From Andreprevotia lacus DSM 23236 (GTDB lineage: Bacteria > Pseudomonadota > Gammaproteobacteria > Burkholderiales > Chitinibacteraceae): a DNA stretch of 64,000 bases. A program made the translations under genes and the position numbers. Numbering within the stretch: the first letter of the stretch is position 1; the number at the start of each line of letters is the position of its first letter. Of this stretch, positions 27,129 through 38,356 are shown in pieces. The notes under the pieces are model-generated. The model was not told the DNA's origin and did not search any database. It saw only the letters and a list, made by a program, of their open reading frames with translations. The stretch spans positions 62,001-126,000 of the forward strand of contig NZ_FWXD01000009.1 of the NCBI RefSeq assembly GCF_900176275.1. The letters run 5' to 3'.

Positions 27129-27578
27129 TCAGGACGCCTTGTAGTCGAGCGCGAACGAGAGGGCGTATTCGTAGCCCCTGGCGCCCAGACCGCAGATCAC
27201 GCCGACGGCGAGATCGGAAAAGAACGAGTGATGCCGGAAAGCTTCCCGTGCATGCACATTGGAGAGATGGACTTCGACGAACGGTTTCTTGACCGCCGCG
27301 AGTGCATCGCGCAGCGCCACGCTGGTATGCGTGAACGCAGCAGGATTGATGACGATGAAGTCAGTCTGATCTGCAAATGTGGCATGGATGCGTTCGATCA
27401 GTTCGTATTCACGGTTGGACTGGAATACCTCGACCTTGGCACCTGCTGCCTGCCCCTGGGCAATCAACCGGCCATTGATGGCGTCGAGGGTATCGGCGCC
27501 GTAATGCTGTGGTTCGCGCAGGCCCAAAAGGTTCAGGTTCGGGCCATGCAACACCAGGATATTGCGGGTGCCAGACAT
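27129..27578 (-). CDS. aroQ: Type II 3-dehydroquinate dehydratase
   Basis: A 149-residue dodecameric-type enzyme of the shikimate pathway. Family blocks include [14 protein letters not shown], the loop region with [21 protein letters not shown] and [18 protein letters not shown]. The first gene of the aroQ-accB-accC unit, 58 bases upstream of accB. Confidence 0.97.
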   Translation of the reverse strand: MSGTRNILVLHGPNLNLLGLREPQHYGADTLDAINGRLIAQGQAAGAKVEVFQSNREYELIERIHATFADQTDFIVINPAAFTHTSVALRDALAAVKKPFVEVHLSNVHAREAFRHHSFFSDLAVGVICGLGARGYEYALSFALDYKAS

Positions 27579-27807
27579 TGCTCACCTCTCGTTATCGACT
27601 CCTGTAATCGGCCGGAGTTTGCCGCCGCCATGTCGGCGTTGTCCAGTAATTTCGGCGAAAATCACTGCAAAATTCCGTCAAAACGCCTGTTTGAAAATGC
27701 GCTGCCGCCAAGTTTTTCGGGCGTTGGCGGCGGGCCGGGCTGGTATACTGACACCCATTCTCATACTGACCGCTGGGCGCATTTTTGGCCCGGTTTTGCG
27801 CTCGAAC

Positions 27808-28833
27808 ATGCAAGTTGCCGATTTTGACTACCACCTGCCCGAACACCTGATCGCCCAGTTTCCGCCCGAAGTGCGCGGCGCCAGCCGCCTGCTGCATGTC
27901 GATGGCGCAAAACTTGCCGATGGCATGTTCGCCGATTTGCCCAAACTGCTGCGCGTCGGCGATATCCTCGTCTTCAACGACACCAAGGTGATCAAGGCCC
28001 GCCTGTTCGGCGAAAAAGCCAGTGGCGGCAAGATAGAGGCGCTGGTGGAGCGCGTACTGGATGAACACCGCGCGCTCGCACACGTACGTGCGAGCAAGGC
28101 CCCAAAGCCCGGCACCGTGCTGCACTTCAACGGCGGCGCCAGCGCCGTCATGGTGGAACGGCGCGGCGACCTGTTCCTGCTGGAGTTCGCCGGCGAACAG
28201 ACGGTGCTGGAGCTGCTGGAGCACGCCGGCGAGCTGCCACTGCCGCCCTACATCACCCACACGCCCGACGACGACGACGCCAAGCGCTATCAAACCGTCT
28301 ACGCCCGCGACCCCGGCGCGGTGGCTGCACCCACCGCCGGCCTGCACTTTACCGAAGACCTGCTGCACACCCTGCGCGGGATGGGCGTGCACACCGCCTT
28401 CCTCACCCTGCATGTCGGCGCTGGCACCTTTCAGCCCGTGCGCGTCGACGACGTGGCCGACCATGTGATGCACCACGAGCGCTACAGCATTCCCGCCGCC
28501 ACGGTCGACGCCATCAAGGCCGCCAAGGCCGCTGGCGGTCGCGTGATTGCCGTGGGCACCACCAGCCTGCGCGCGCTGGAAGCCGCCTCGCAACACGGCC
28601 TGCTGGCCGAGCCCGAGGGCGATACCGACATCTTCATCACTCCCGGCTACCAGTTCCACGCCGTGGACCGGCTGATCACCAACTTCCACCTGCCCAAATC
28701 CACCTTGCTGATGCTGGTATCGGCCTTTGCCGGCTACGACGTGATGCGCAGCGCCTATGCGCATGCAGTGGCGCAGGGGTACCGCTTTTTCAGCTATGGC
28801 GATGCGATGTTGCTGGAGCCGGCACAGAGCTAG
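27808..28833 (+). CDS. queA: S-adenosylmethionine:tRNA ribosyltransferase-isomerase
   Basis: A 341-residue enzyme that transfers and rearranges ribose from SAM to form epoxyqueuosine at tRNA position 34. The start [17 protein letters not shown] is chosen inside a longer open frame. Blocks such as [39 protein letters not shown] and [15 protein letters not shown] are diagnostic. In many genomes tgt follows directly; here three unrelated genes intervene. Confidence 0.97.
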   Translation: MQVADFDYHLPEHLIAQFPPEVRGASRLLHVDGAKLADGMFADLPKLLRVGDILVFNDTKVIKARLFGEKASGGKIEALVERVLDEHRALAHVRASKAPKPGTVLHFNGGASAVMVERRGDLFLLEFAGEQTVLELLEHAGELPLPPYITHTPDDDDAKRYQTVYARDPGAVAAPTAGLHFTEDLLHTLRGMGVHTAFLTLHVGAGTFQPVRVDDVADHVMHHERYSIPAATVDAIKAAKAAGGRVIAVGTTSLRALEAASQHGLLAEPEGDTDIFITPGYQFHAVDRLITNFHLPKSTLLMLVSAFAGYDVMRSAYAHAVAQGYRFFSYGDAMLLEPAQS

Positions 28834-28887
28834 TGTTCGGCGCTGGGTCGCCCAAAGCAGATTATGTAAAAGGCTGGAGGTTTTGGC

Positions 28888-29550
28888 ATGTTGTTGTTTC
28901 AGTGCACTAAAGACGCTTGCGCAGCGCTAACTTCGACCCGCAAGGGCGTGACCGAGTCTTGGATCTGTGATCACCCGCTGCCTTCAGATGACCCGGCGTG
29001 GGTGTGGCAATTGCACGCCGTCAAGATTGCCCGTCATCCCGTCTTGGTTGCAATGCATGCCGATACACGATTTTCGATGGTGTTTTGGGGCGTCAAAAAG
29101 GGAGATGGTGAAACCCTGATTCAACTTTTTTTTGAGCGCATGCTTAATCATGTGGCCTGGCTGGCCAGAGACTTTGCGCTGCTGGATGCATCCGGCTTGA
29201 AAGCAATGGCGGACCGATTGATTGACGTTCATCAGCAATGTACTTTCCGGGCCGGAGGTGATCGCAGCGTTCAGACACATCTCAATGAGGTGGTTCGTTA
29301 TTGTCGAGATGCCGTTGCGGATAACGGAGGGTTGCCTGACAATCAAGAGCAAGCAGCCGGTTTCGACGCATATCTGAATCAGGCACCGCGTGGAGCACGT
29401 GGTCGCCCGCACTGGTTCCCCGATGACGAAATGTTGTGCGCATGTCTGCGCGATTTTGCCGGTGTTGATGAGGCTGGACTGCTACACGCGCGTGAGCGCA
29501 TGCGCACTGCAAGATATCGGGACATTGAGCAACTCCTGCAGCAGTCATAA
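28888..29550 (+). CDS. Hypothetical protein, DUF6933-like N-terminus
   Basis: A 220-residue soluble protein. The start MLLFQCTKDACAAL and the strand VLVAMHADTRFSMVFWG resemble DUF6933, which is uncharacterised. The C-terminal part is probably helical. GGAGG precedes the ATG. The gene is less GC-biased than its neighbours, and it sits between queA and tgt, so recent acquisition is plausible. The family match is tentative. Confidence 0.55.
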   Translation: MLLFQCTKDACAALTSTRKGVTESWICDHPLPSDDPAWVWQLHAVKIARHPVLVAMHADTRFSMVFWGVKKGDGETLIQLFFERMLNHVAWLARDFALLDASGLKAMADRLIDVHQQCTFRAGGDRSVQTHLNEVVRYCRDAVADNGGLPDNQEQAAGFDAYLNQAPRGARGRPHWFPDDEMLCACLRDFAGVDEAGLLHARERMRTARYRDIEQLLQQS

Positions 29551-29709
29551 ATCACGCTGCTTCCGGGTAGAGTCCCGCCGGAGGAGCTTGAGAGCCGCCA
29601 CAAAACCCTGCTGATGGCGTTAGGCTCACTTGCCGTACAGCTTGTACCGTCTGCGTTCAGGTGCCTTGCCAGTACCGCTGCACCGGGTTTTGTTAGCGGC
29701 TCGAAAGCG

Positions 29710-30627
29710 CTATTGCCCCGGCCGTCTGGCCAGCAGCCCCGGCAACTCTGCCGCCAGCGCATCAATCAACACCCGCATCCGCGACGGTAAATGCCGGTTG
29801 TGCGGCCAGACCAGGTGCATGGGGATGCCGTAGTCGGGCAAATGGTCCAGCAGCGGGATCAGCGCGCCGCTGCGCAATTCGTCGCGGATCAGCCAGCGTG
29901 GCATCCAGATCAGGCCCATGCCGGCCAGGCCAGCGTCGCGGATGGCTTCGAGGTCGTTCAGCGTGCAGCGGCCGCGCATGCGGATTTCTTCCAGTTCGCC
30001 ATCTTCGCGGTAAAAGCGCCACGCTACTTTTTGCCCGGAGCGGGTATAGGCGATGCCCTCGTGCGCTGCCAGGTCGGCCAGCGTTTGCGGGGCGGGGTGC
30101 TGTGCCAGATAGGCGAGACTGGCGCACAGCACCATGTATTGCATGCCCAGTCCACGCGCCTGCAGGCCGGGGCTGTCGCCCAGCGGGCCGCCGCGTATGG
30201 CCAGGTCTATGCCCGCCTCGATCAGGTTGGTGACCTGGTCGCTGTACAGCACTTCCATCGATAACTCCGGGTAGCGCTGCGCCAGTGCCAGCAGTATCGG
30301 TGTTGCGCAGCGGCGGCCAAACAGCACTGGCGTGCCGATGCGCAAGCGGCCGGCCGGTGCGCGGCGGCCGTCGTCCAGCGCGGCTTCGCCGCCTTCCAGT
30401 TCGGCCAGCGCACGCAGGCAGGCGTCGTAATAGGCCTGGCCGTCATCGGTCAGCCGCTGGCTGCGTGTGGTGCGGTGAAACAGTCGCGCGCCTAGTCTTT
30501 CCTCCAGCCGGGCAATGCTTTTGCCCACCGCCGAGCGGGTCAGGTTCAGCCGCTGTGCGGCCAGTGCAAAGCTGCCGGCTTCCACGACTTCGACAAAGGT
30601 GCTCACGCCATTCATGCGGTCTACCAT
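29710..30627 (-). CDS. LysR-family transcriptional regulator
   Basis: A 305-residue regulator: N-terminal winged HTH (FVEVVEAGSFALAAQRLNLTRSAVGKSI) and a periplasmic-binding-protein-like effector domain. Of the type that controls a divergent oxidoreductase gene; the divergent neighbour at 30757 is a quinone-oxidoreductase-like dehydrogenase, its likely target. A second Met at codon 5 (nt 30615) is an equally possible start. Confidence 0.9.
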   Translation of the reverse strand: MVDRMNGVSTFVEVVEAGSFALAAQRLNLTRSAVGKSIARLEERLGARLFHRTTRSQRLTDDGQAYYDACLRALAELEGGEAALDDGRRAPAGRLRIGTPVLFGRRCATPILLALAQRYPELSMEVLYSDQVTNLIEAGIDLAIRGGPLGDSPGLQARGLGMQYMVLCASLAYLAQHPAPQTLADLAAHEGIAYTRSGQKVAWRFYREDGELEEIRMRGRCTLNDLEAIRDAGLAGMGLIWMPRWLIRDELRSGALIPLLDHLPDYGIPMHLVWPHNRHLPSRMRVLIDALAAELPGLLARRPGQ

Positions 30628-30756
30628 TCTTGCGCCCAGATTGGTGAATTCAGTTCCGTAATCATACGAAATCTTGCCGCCACTGCGGAATCTGCTTCGC
30701 CTTTATGCTGGCGTCACTGGTTCAAAACGAACCGACCAACCTCAAGGAGCAACACC

Positions 30757-31770
30757 ATGGGCAAGACACTGCAACGCTGGGCAATGAAGGATTTTGGCGC
30801 CGCACATCTGGTGCAGGAAACAGTGGCGCTGCCGCAGCCGGCCGCCGGTGAAGTGCTGGTGCAGGTGAAGGCGGCCGCGCTCAACTACCGCGATGTGATG
30901 GTGGTGGAAAACGGCATGGGCATGGCGCTGGACTGGCCGCAGGTGCCGGGCTCGGACATGGCCGGCGTGGTGGTGGCCGTGGGCAGCGGTGTAACGCGGG
31001 CCAAAGTGGGGGATCGCGTGGTCAGCACCTTCTGGCATGGCTGGCACGATGGTGCTGCGCCGGCCGGCATCGCCGCGCTGGGTGGCCCGCTGCCGGGCGT
31101 GCTGGCCGACCATGTCGTGCTGTCGCAGGAAGATATCGTGCTGGCGCCGGCCACATTGAGCGATGCCGAGGCCGCCACCCTGACCTGCGCCGGCCTGACC
31201 GCCTGGACCGCACTGGTCGAATCGGGTGGCCTGCGTGCCGGCCAGACGGTGGTGGTGCAGGGCACCGGTGGTGTGGCGCTGTTTGCGCTGCAGCTGGCGG
31301 TGGCACAGGGCGCCGAGGTGATCGTGATCTCGGGCAGTGACGACAAACTGGCGCGGGCCCAGGCGCTGGGTGCCAGGCATGGCGTCAACCGCAGCAAACA
31401 TCCGGACTGGGCGGCCGAAGTACTGCGGCTGACCGATGGCCGTGGCGCCGATCATGTCATCGAGCTGGTCGGTGGCGACAATGTGGCCAAGTCGCAGGCG
31501 GCGCTGGCGCAGGGCGGGCGCTTGTCGGTGATCGGTTTGCTGGATGACATGGCCTTCAATGGCTCCATCATCCCCTTCCTGCAAAAGCGGCTGACCGTGC
31601 AGGGTATCGGCGTGGGCCATCGCCACGCGCTGGAAAATCTGGTGCGCGCCATTGACCGTGCCGGCATCAAGCCGGTGATCGACACCGAGTATGGTTTCGA
31701 CGAGTTGCCACAGGCCTTGGCGCACCAGGCACGCGGGGGCTTTGGCAAGATCGTGCTGCGGGTCGGCTGA
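30757..31770 (+). CDS. NAD(P)-dependent MDR-superfamily alcohol dehydrogenase / quinone oxidoreductase
   Basis: A 337-residue medium-chain dehydrogenase. GroES-like N-terminal domain with ALNYRDVMVV and VPGSDMAGVV; Rossmann motif GTGGVALFALQLA. Structural zinc cysteines are absent, which places it with the quinone-oxidoreductase-like group. A GGAG site precedes the ATG. Divergent from the LysR gene, which probably regulates it. Substrate unknown. Confidence 0.88.
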   Translation: MGKTLQRWAMKDFGAAHLVQETVALPQPAAGEVLVQVKAAALNYRDVMVVENGMGMALDWPQVPGSDMAGVVVAVGSGVTRAKVGDRVVSTFWHGWHDGAAPAGIAALGGPLPGVLADHVVLSQEDIVLAPATLSDAEAATLTCAGLTAWTALVESGGLRAGQTVVVQGTGGVALFALQLAVAQGAEVIVISGSDDKLARAQALGARHGVNRSKHPDWAAEVLRLTDGRGADHVIELVGGDNVAKSQAALAQGGRLSVIGLLDDMAFNGSIIPFLQKRLTVQGIGVGHRHALENLVRAIDRAGIKPVIDTEYGFDELPQALAHQARGGFGKIVLRVG

Positions 31771-31810
31771 GCGCCTGTCATTTCGCGGCTCTGTACGGGC
31801 AAACAGCATC

Positions 31811-31835
31811 AAGGGCCCGGCAGAGCCGGGCTCTT
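31811..31835. terminator. Possible terminator hairpin
   Basis: GGCCCGGC and GCCGGGCT arms around AGA form a GC-rich stem after the dehydrogenase gene. No clear T tract. The 290 bases up to tgt contain nothing else I can identify apart from the tgt promoter. Confidence 0.4.
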
Positions 31836-31875
31836 GCCAGCGCAGGCAGGCGAAGCTGCGCCTCTTCTTGTTTGA

Positions 31876-33174
<1,299 letters not shown>

Positions 33175-33549
33175 GCTGTTTGTTGTCGGGGCGTTAGCTG
33201 AAACGCCTTGCATTTCTTGAGGTTAGCGCCTGCGGCGCGGTGTTTATAGGGGCCGGTTCCGCCCGGCAGGCAGGTTAAGGGGGCGTCTCGCCACCCCCTT
33301 AACAATCCCGGGCGACCCTACTTGTGCGTTCCACGGCTTTGCCGTGGAATACCCTGCGCTGCGCGCCAGCCCCGGCGGGTCGGTAACTCGGCCCTGCGGG
33401 CCTCAGACATCCCTCCCCTTCATCCGGGTCTGGCTGTGCTGCTCGGCGCTTCAGAAGGGGAGAGGGTGGTATGCGGTCGACCGTGACAAGAGCCCGGTGT
33501 TGCCGGGCTCTTGGTTCAATTGCAAACCATCACGGCTGCCAACAGGCCA
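33175..33549. other. Hairpin-rich intergenic region
   Basis: A 375-base non-coding region between tgt and the convergent glycine-zipper gene. It contains several inverted repeats: GTTAAGGGGG with CCCCCTTAAC (~33271-33302), TTCCACGGC with GCCGTGGAA (~33326-33346), and a GAGCCCGG/CCGGGCTC stem (33487-33513). It may be a degenerate intergenic repeat element. I see no gene. Confidence 0.5.
33487..33513. terminator. Terminator-like hairpin
   Basis: An 11-bp perfect stem, CAAGAGCCCGG with CCGGGCTCTTG. It lies between convergent tgt and the glycine-zipper gene. It lacks a strong T tract on either side. Confidence 0.5.
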
Positions 33550-34293
33550 TCAGCGCGGTATCAACTGATCGTTCTCAAACTTGATCTTGTCGCCGACGCG
33601 GAAGCCGTGTTCGGATGAATCGAAGGCCACGGTTTTGCTTTCGCCTGAATCGAGCTTGAAGGTGACCTCGTAATACTTCTTCTTGGTGACCTGCTTTTCG
33701 ATTTCATTGCCGGCCAGTCCGCCGCCGATGGCTCCAATGACGGTGGCCACGGTGCGGCCATTGCCCTTGCCAACCTGGTTGCCCAGCACGCCGCCCACCA
33801 CAGCGCCGCCGATCTTGCCCAGCAGCGAGCCCTCGCCGGGTTTTTCCACCTCGTTCACGGCGGTAATCACGCCACAGTTGGGGCAGGGCGGGGCGTTCTT
33901 GTTGGCTAGCGCCAGCTTGAGCGATGCCTTTTGCGCATTCAATGCTGCCTTCTGGCAAGTGCCGGCATCGGGTTTGTCGAGCTGGGTACAGAAAGCCACG
34001 CGGGCCTTGTAGTCCTTGTCGATCTGCGCCTTGGCGCTGGCATAAGGGGGCGGGTAGACCTGCGCCGACGTCGGCGCCTGCCACGCCTGCCAGGCTGTCT
34101 TGTAGGCCGTCTTGCGCGTGGTGGCGGCATCCTTTTTGCAGCCGGGCTGCTCGCTCTTGCCCAGCTCGGCGCACACGGCCAGATCGTTCTGATAGTCGCT
34201 TTCGATGCGTGCCTTGGCCTCGACCAGCGTTTCGGCGTGAGCCAGTGCGCTCGTCAGAGCGAATGCGGCGGCGTATATCATCATCTTCTGCAT
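33550..34293 (-). CDS. Exported glycine-zipper (SlyB-like) protein
   Basis: A 247-residue protein with a signal peptide (MIYAAAFALTSALAHA). A lysine- and cysteine-rich N-terminal half is followed by a CPNC motif and a glycine-zipper 2TM segment, GGAVVGGVLGNQVGKGNG through VIGAIGGGLAGNEI. The C-terminal part (YYEVTFKLDSGES...GDKIKF) is a small beta-domain of the SlyB type. Probably outer-membrane or periplasmic and involved in envelope integrity. Divergent from yajC. Confidence 0.8.
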   Translation of the reverse strand: MQKMMIYAAAFALTSALAHAETLVEAKARIESDYQNDLAVCAELGKSEQPGCKKDAATTRKTAYKTAWQAWQAPTSAQVYPPPYASAKAQIDKDYKARVAFCTQLDKPDAGTCQKAALNAQKASLKLALANKNAPPCPNCGVITAVNEVEKPGEGSLLGKIGGAVVGGVLGNQVGKGNGRTVATVIGAIGGGLAGNEIEKQVTKKKYYEVTFKLDSGESKTVAFDSSEHGFRVGDKIKFENDQLIPR

Positions 34294-34438
34294 GACGCTT
34301 ACTCCTTGAATTGCGGCGGTTTTTTCAGCATAGCCAAGCCGCGCGACAAAGCGGTGAAAACGGCCGCTAGTCGCAGTGGATTTAGCGAGAGCCGCGGGCT
34401 AGAATGGGCGGCTTTGTTTTTTCACCCAGGGTCTACCC

Positions 34439-34771
34439 ATGTTTATCAATACCGCATACGCCGCTGACGGCGCCGCTGCCGCTTCGCCTGCTGGCGGCAT
34501 CGTCAGCTTCCTGCCGATGGTCGTGATCTTCGTGCTGTTCTACTTCATGCTGATCCGTCCGCAGCAGAAGAAGGCCAAGGAAGCAAAGGCCATGATCGAT
34601 GCGCTGGACAAGGGTGACGAAGTCGTTACTGTTGGCGGTATCGTCGGCAAGATCACCAAAGCCGGTGAAACCTATCTCACGCTGGAGCTGTCCGCCGGTG
34701 TGGAAATCCTGGTTCAGCGCAGCGCCGTGTCGCAGCGTCTGGAAAAAGGCACTCTGAAAAACAACAAATAA
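34439..34771 (+). CDS. yajC: Preprotein translocase accessory subunit YajC
   Basis: A 110-residue single-TM inner-membrane protein. The TM segment is FLPMVVIFVLFYFMLIRPQQKKAKE, followed by the conserved DEVVTVGGIVGKI. It associates with SecDF, encoded immediately downstream in the same direction. Confidence 0.95.
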   Translation: MFINTAYAADGAAAASPAGGIVSFLPMVVIFVLFYFMLIRPQQKKAKEAKAMIDALDKGDEVVTVGGIVGKITKAGETYLTLELSAGVEILVQRSAVSQRLEKGTLKNNK

Positions 34772-34818
34772 GCGCAGCCGCCCGGCATGACCGGGCGCGT
34801 GTGCTGGATGGTCCCCTC

Positions 34819-36678
34819 ATGAACCGCTATCCGCTCTGGATGTATGTTTCCATCGTCGCGCTGTTGGTTGCCGCGACGCTGTTCACCCTGCCCAACTTCT
34901 TCGGTGAAAGCCCGGCGGTGCAGATTTCTGCCGGCCGCAGCACGGTCAAGGTCGATGAATCGCTGCAGGCCCGCGTGCAGACCATTCTGGCTGCTGCCAA
35001 GCTCAGCCCGGATGCAGTGCTGTTCGAGAACGGCTCGGTCAAGGCCCGCTTCAAGGACGGCGATACTCAGCTCAAGGCTCAGGATGCGCTGAAGAATGCG
35101 CTGGACGATGACTATGTGACTGCGCAAAACCTGTTGCCACGGACGCCGAACTGGCTGACCAGCATTGGCGCCAAGCCGATGTCGCTGGGTCTGGACCTGC
35201 GCGGTGGCGTGCACTTCCTGCTGGAAGTGGACATGAAGGCTGCCGTCGACAAAGACCTGGAGAAGACCGCCGGCAACATCCGCCGCGAACTCAAGGACAA
35301 GAAAATCCGTTTTGGCCGTGTGGTGCGCGAGCGCGATACGGTTGAAATCCAGCTGCGCGATGCGGCAACCGTCGATGCGGTTGATCCGGTGGTGCGCAAA
35401 CTGCTGCCTACGCTGCAGGTAATTGACGTCAAGGACGGCAGCAACAACAAGGTGGTGCTGAGCTACACCGAGGCCGCGCTGTTGACGCTGAAGGATCAGG
35501 CCGTCAAGCAGAACGTGACCACGCTGCATAACCGCGTGAACGAACTGGGCGTGGCCGAGCCGGTGATCCAGCAACAGGGCCAGGGCCGTATCGTGGTCGA
35601 GCTGCCGGGCATCCAGGACACAGCCAAAGCCAAGGACATCCTCGGCCGTACTGCCTCGCTGGAAGTGCGCATGGTCGAGGACGACGCGGCCAAGCTCTCT
35701 GACGCCCGCAACGGCAACGTGCCGGCCGGCTACGAGCTGATGAACGAGCGCTCGCGCGACGGTCAGCCGCGTCAGATTCTGGTGAAAAAGGAAATCGAGC
35801 TGACCGGTGAAAACATCACCGATGCTCAGGCCGGCTTCGACGACCATAACGAGCCTGCCGTCCACATCACGCTGGACAGCAATGGCGCCACCATCTTCCG
35901 CGACCTGACGCATGACAATGTCGGCAAGCGCATGGCCATGATCCTGGTTGAAAAGGGCAAGGGCGAAGTCGTGACCGCACCGGTGATCCGCGGTGAAATC
36001 GGCGGTGGCCGCGTGCAGATTTCCGGCGCAATGAGCACGGTTGAATCGACTGATACTGCACTGTTGCTGCGCGCCGGCTCGCTGGCTGCGCCGATGAACA
36101 TCGTTGAAGAACGTACCATCGGCCCGAGCCTGGGCAAGGAAAACATCGAGAAGGGTTTCCACTCGACCTTGTACGGCTTTCTCGCCATTGCCGTGTTCAT
36201 GCTGATCTACTACCGCATTTTCGGCGTGGTGTCGGCGCTGGCCCTGGTGGCCAACCTGCTGCTGTTGCTGGCTGCGCTGTCCATCCTTGGTGTAACGCTG
36301 ACCTTGCCGGGCATCGCGGCGATTGCGCTGACGCTGGGTATGGCCATCGACTCCAACGTGCTGATCAACGAGCGCGTGCGCGAAGAACTCCGTAACGGGG
36401 TATCGCCGCAGCTGGCGATTACCAATGGCTACAAGCATGCGTTGGATACCATCCTCGATTCCAACGTCACCACCCTGATTGCCGGCCTGGCGTTGCTGAT
36501 CTTCGGTTCGGGCGCGGTGCGCGGCTTTGCCTGGGTGCATTGCATCGGCATCGTCACGTCGTTCATCAGCGCGGTATTCGTGTCGCGCGGCATCATCAAC
36601 CTGATTTATGGCTACCGCCGTCGTCTTACCTCGCTGTCCATCGGCCAGGTCTGGGTGCCGGAAGAGCAAAAGGCATAA
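34819..36678 (+). CDS. secD: Protein translocase subunit SecD
   Basis: A 619-residue membrane protein that, with SecF, uses the proton motive force to pull exported proteins. N-terminal TM (YPLWMYVSIVALLVAATLFTL), a large periplasmic P1 domain with LGLDLRGGVHFLLEVD, and five C-terminal TM helices with the conserved GMAIDSNVLINERVREE. The ATG at 34819 is preferred to an in-frame GTG 18 bases upstream. Next gene secF begins 11 bases after the stop. Confidence 0.97.
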   Translation: MNRYPLWMYVSIVALLVAATLFTLPNFFGESPAVQISAGRSTVKVDESLQARVQTILAAAKLSPDAVLFENGSVKARFKDGDTQLKAQDALKNALDDDYVTAQNLLPRTPNWLTSIGAKPMSLGLDLRGGVHFLLEVDMKAAVDKDLEKTAGNIRRELKDKKIRFGRVVRERDTVEIQLRDAATVDAVDPVVRKLLPTLQVIDVKDGSNNKVVLSYTEAALLTLKDQAVKQNVTTLHNRVNELGVAEPVIQQQGQGRIVVELPGIQDTAKAKDILGRTASLEVRMVEDDAAKLSDARNGNVPAGYELMNERSRDGQPRQILVKKEIELTGENITDAQAGFDDHNEPAVHITLDSNGATIFRDLTHDNVGKRMAMILVEKGKGEVVTAPVIRGEIGGGRVQISGAMSTVESTDTALLLRAGSLAAPMNIVEERTIGPSLGKENIEKGFHSTLYGFLAIAVFMLIYYRIFGVVSALALVANLLLLLAALSILGVTLTLPGIAAIALTLGMAIDSNVLINERVREELRNGVSPQLAITNGYKHALDTILDSNVTTLIAGLALLIFGSGAVRGFAWVHCIGIVTSFISAVFVSRGIINLIYGYRRRLTSLSIGQVWVPEEQKA

Positions 36679-36689
36679 GGGGCCGAATC

Positions 36690-37625
36690 ATGGAATTTTT
36701 CCGCATCAAACGCGACATCCCGTTCATGAGCTACGGCCGTCTGACTACGGCCATCTCGCTCATTACTTTTGTCGTTGCCGTACTGTTCCTGGCCATCAAG
36801 GGCCTGAACTTCGGCGTTGAATTTACCGGTGGTACCGTGATGGAGCTGCGCTACGCGCAGCCCGTCGAGCTGAACCAGGTGCGTACCCAGGTCGATGCCC
36901 TCAAGTATGGCGAGGCTCAGGTGCAGGCGCTGGGCACCACGCGCGACGTGATGGTTCGCTTGCCCAACATCAAGGGCAAGACCAGCGCACAGCTGTCCAA
37001 TGAAGTGCTCACCACCCTGAAAACAGCGCGCCCGGACGTGGAGATGCGCAAGGTCGAGTTCATCGGCCCGTCGGTGGGTGATGAGCTGGTCAGCCACGGC
37101 CTCACTGCCATTGCGCTGGTCTGCGTCGGCATTGTCATTTATCTGGCCATCCGCTTTGAATGGCGTTTTGCCGTGTCGGCCATCATTGCCAACATGCACG
37201 ACGTGGTGATCATCCTGGGCTTCTTTGCCTGCTTCCAGTGGGAATTCAGCCTGACCGTACTGGCTGCGGTGCTGGCGGTGCTGGGGTACTCGGTCAACGA
37301 ATCGGTGGTGGTGTTCGACCGGATTCGCGAGAACTTCCGCAAGACGCAGATGCGTGGCCGTTCCGTGCCGCAGATCATCGACAACGCGATTACCGCCACG
37401 ATGAGCCGTACCATCATCACCCACGGTTCAACCGAGGCGATGGTGTTGTCCATGCTGATCTTTGGTGGCCCGGCGCTGCACGGTTTTGCCACCGCGCTGA
37501 CCATCGGCATCCTGTTCGGTATCTATTCGTCGGTGCTGGTGGCCTCGCCGCTGCTGCTGATGCTGGGTGTGACGCGCGAGAACATGATCAAGCCGGTCGT
37601 GGTCAAGGAAGAGGCGGTCGTTTAA
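36690..37625 (+). CDS. secF: Protein translocase subunit SecF
   Basis: A 311-residue partner of SecD with six TM helices. MEFFRIKRDIPFMSYGR, then GLNFGVEFTGGTVMELRY and the C-terminal GYSVNESVVVFDRIREN are diagnostic. The start codon lies 11 bases after secD. A GC-rich terminator follows the stop. Confidence 0.97.
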   Translation: MEFFRIKRDIPFMSYGRLTTAISLITFVVAVLFLAIKGLNFGVEFTGGTVMELRYAQPVELNQVRTQVDALKYGEAQVQALGTTRDVMVRLPNIKGKTSAQLSNEVLTTLKTARPDVEMRKVEFIGPSVGDELVSHGLTAIALVCVGIVIYLAIRFEWRFAVSAIIANMHDVVIILGFFACFQWEFSLTVLAAVLAVLGYSVNESVVVFDRIRENFRKTQMRGRSVPQIIDNAITATMSRTIITHGSTEAMVLSMLIFGGPALHGFATALTIGILFGIYSSVLVASPLLLMLGVTRENMIKPVVVKEEAVV

Positions 37626-37649
37626 CTCATAGTTCATGCAACCTGCGAT

Positions 37650-37677
37650 GCGCCGGCGTGTCCTACGCCGGCGTTTC
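37650..37677 (+). terminator. Rho-independent terminator after secF
   Basis: Stem of CGCCGGCGT and ACGCCGGCG around a short loop, followed by TTTCT. It ends the yajC-secD-secF unit, 25 bases after the secF stop. Confidence 0.7.
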
Positions 37678-37711
37678 TGCTTGATTGCCCACCCACACCC
37701 GGACCCCAGCC

Positions 37712-38356
37712 ATGGATCTGATGACGTTTGTAGACATATTCCTGCACCTTGATACCCATTTGACCGACTGGGCTACCCAGTACGGCACGCTGGTTTACCT
37801 GCTGCTGTTCGCGGTGATCTTCTGCGAAACCGGTCTGGTGGTGATGCCCTTTCTGCCGGGTGATTCGCTGCTGTTCGTCGCCGGGCTGGTGGCCGCGCTG
37901 GGCAAGATGGACCCGTTTGCCGTGGCAGGTGCCATGGGTGCTGCCGCCATTCTGGGTGACAGCACCAACTACATCATCGGTCGCACGCTGGGTGAAAAAC
38001 TGTTCACCAACCCGAATTCGAAGATATTCCGCCGCGATTATCTGGAGCGCACGCATGCCTTCTACGAGCGCCACGGCGGCAAGACCGTCACGCTGGCGCG
38101 CTTTTTGCCCATCGTGCGTACCTTTGCCCCTTTCGTGGCCGGCGTGGGCGAAATGCCTTATCTGCGTTTCCTGGCCTTCTCGGTATTCGGTACCGTGATC
38201 TGGGTGGGTGGCCTGGTCACGCTGGGTTATTTCTTTGGCAACGTCGAATTCATCCGCAAGAATCTGTCGGTGCTGATCATTGCCATCATCGGCATCTCGT
38301 TCATTCCCGTGGTCGTGGCCGCGTTCAAAGAGCGTTTTCGCAAGCAAGCGGCATGA
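37712..38356 (+). CDS. DedA family membrane protein
   Basis: A 214-residue inner-membrane protein of the DedA/SNARE-associated (VTT) family. Family blocks: FCETGLVVMPFLPGDSLLFVAG, YIIGRTLGE, and the FxxRxxPxxRTFxPxxAG signature as ARFLPIVRTFAPFVAG. Functions in lipid flipping and membrane homeostasis. The ATG at 37712 is chosen over an upstream TTG. The stop overlaps the bioC start (ATGA). Confidence 0.93.
   Translation: MDLMTFVDIFLHLDTHLTDWATQYGTLVYLLLFAVIFCETGLVVMPFLPGDSLLFVAGLVAALGKMDPFAVAGAMGAAAILGDSTNYIIGRTLGEKLFTNPNSKIFRRDYLERTHAFYERHGGKTVTLARFLPIVRTFAPFVAGVGEMPYLRFLAFSVFGTVIWVGGLVTLGYFFGNVEFIRKNLSVLIIAIIGISFIPVVVAAFKERFRKQAA

Noticed and set aside
34714-36669. 651-codon open frame on the minus strand
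   Set aside because: It is the complement of secD; the secD product is unmistakable.
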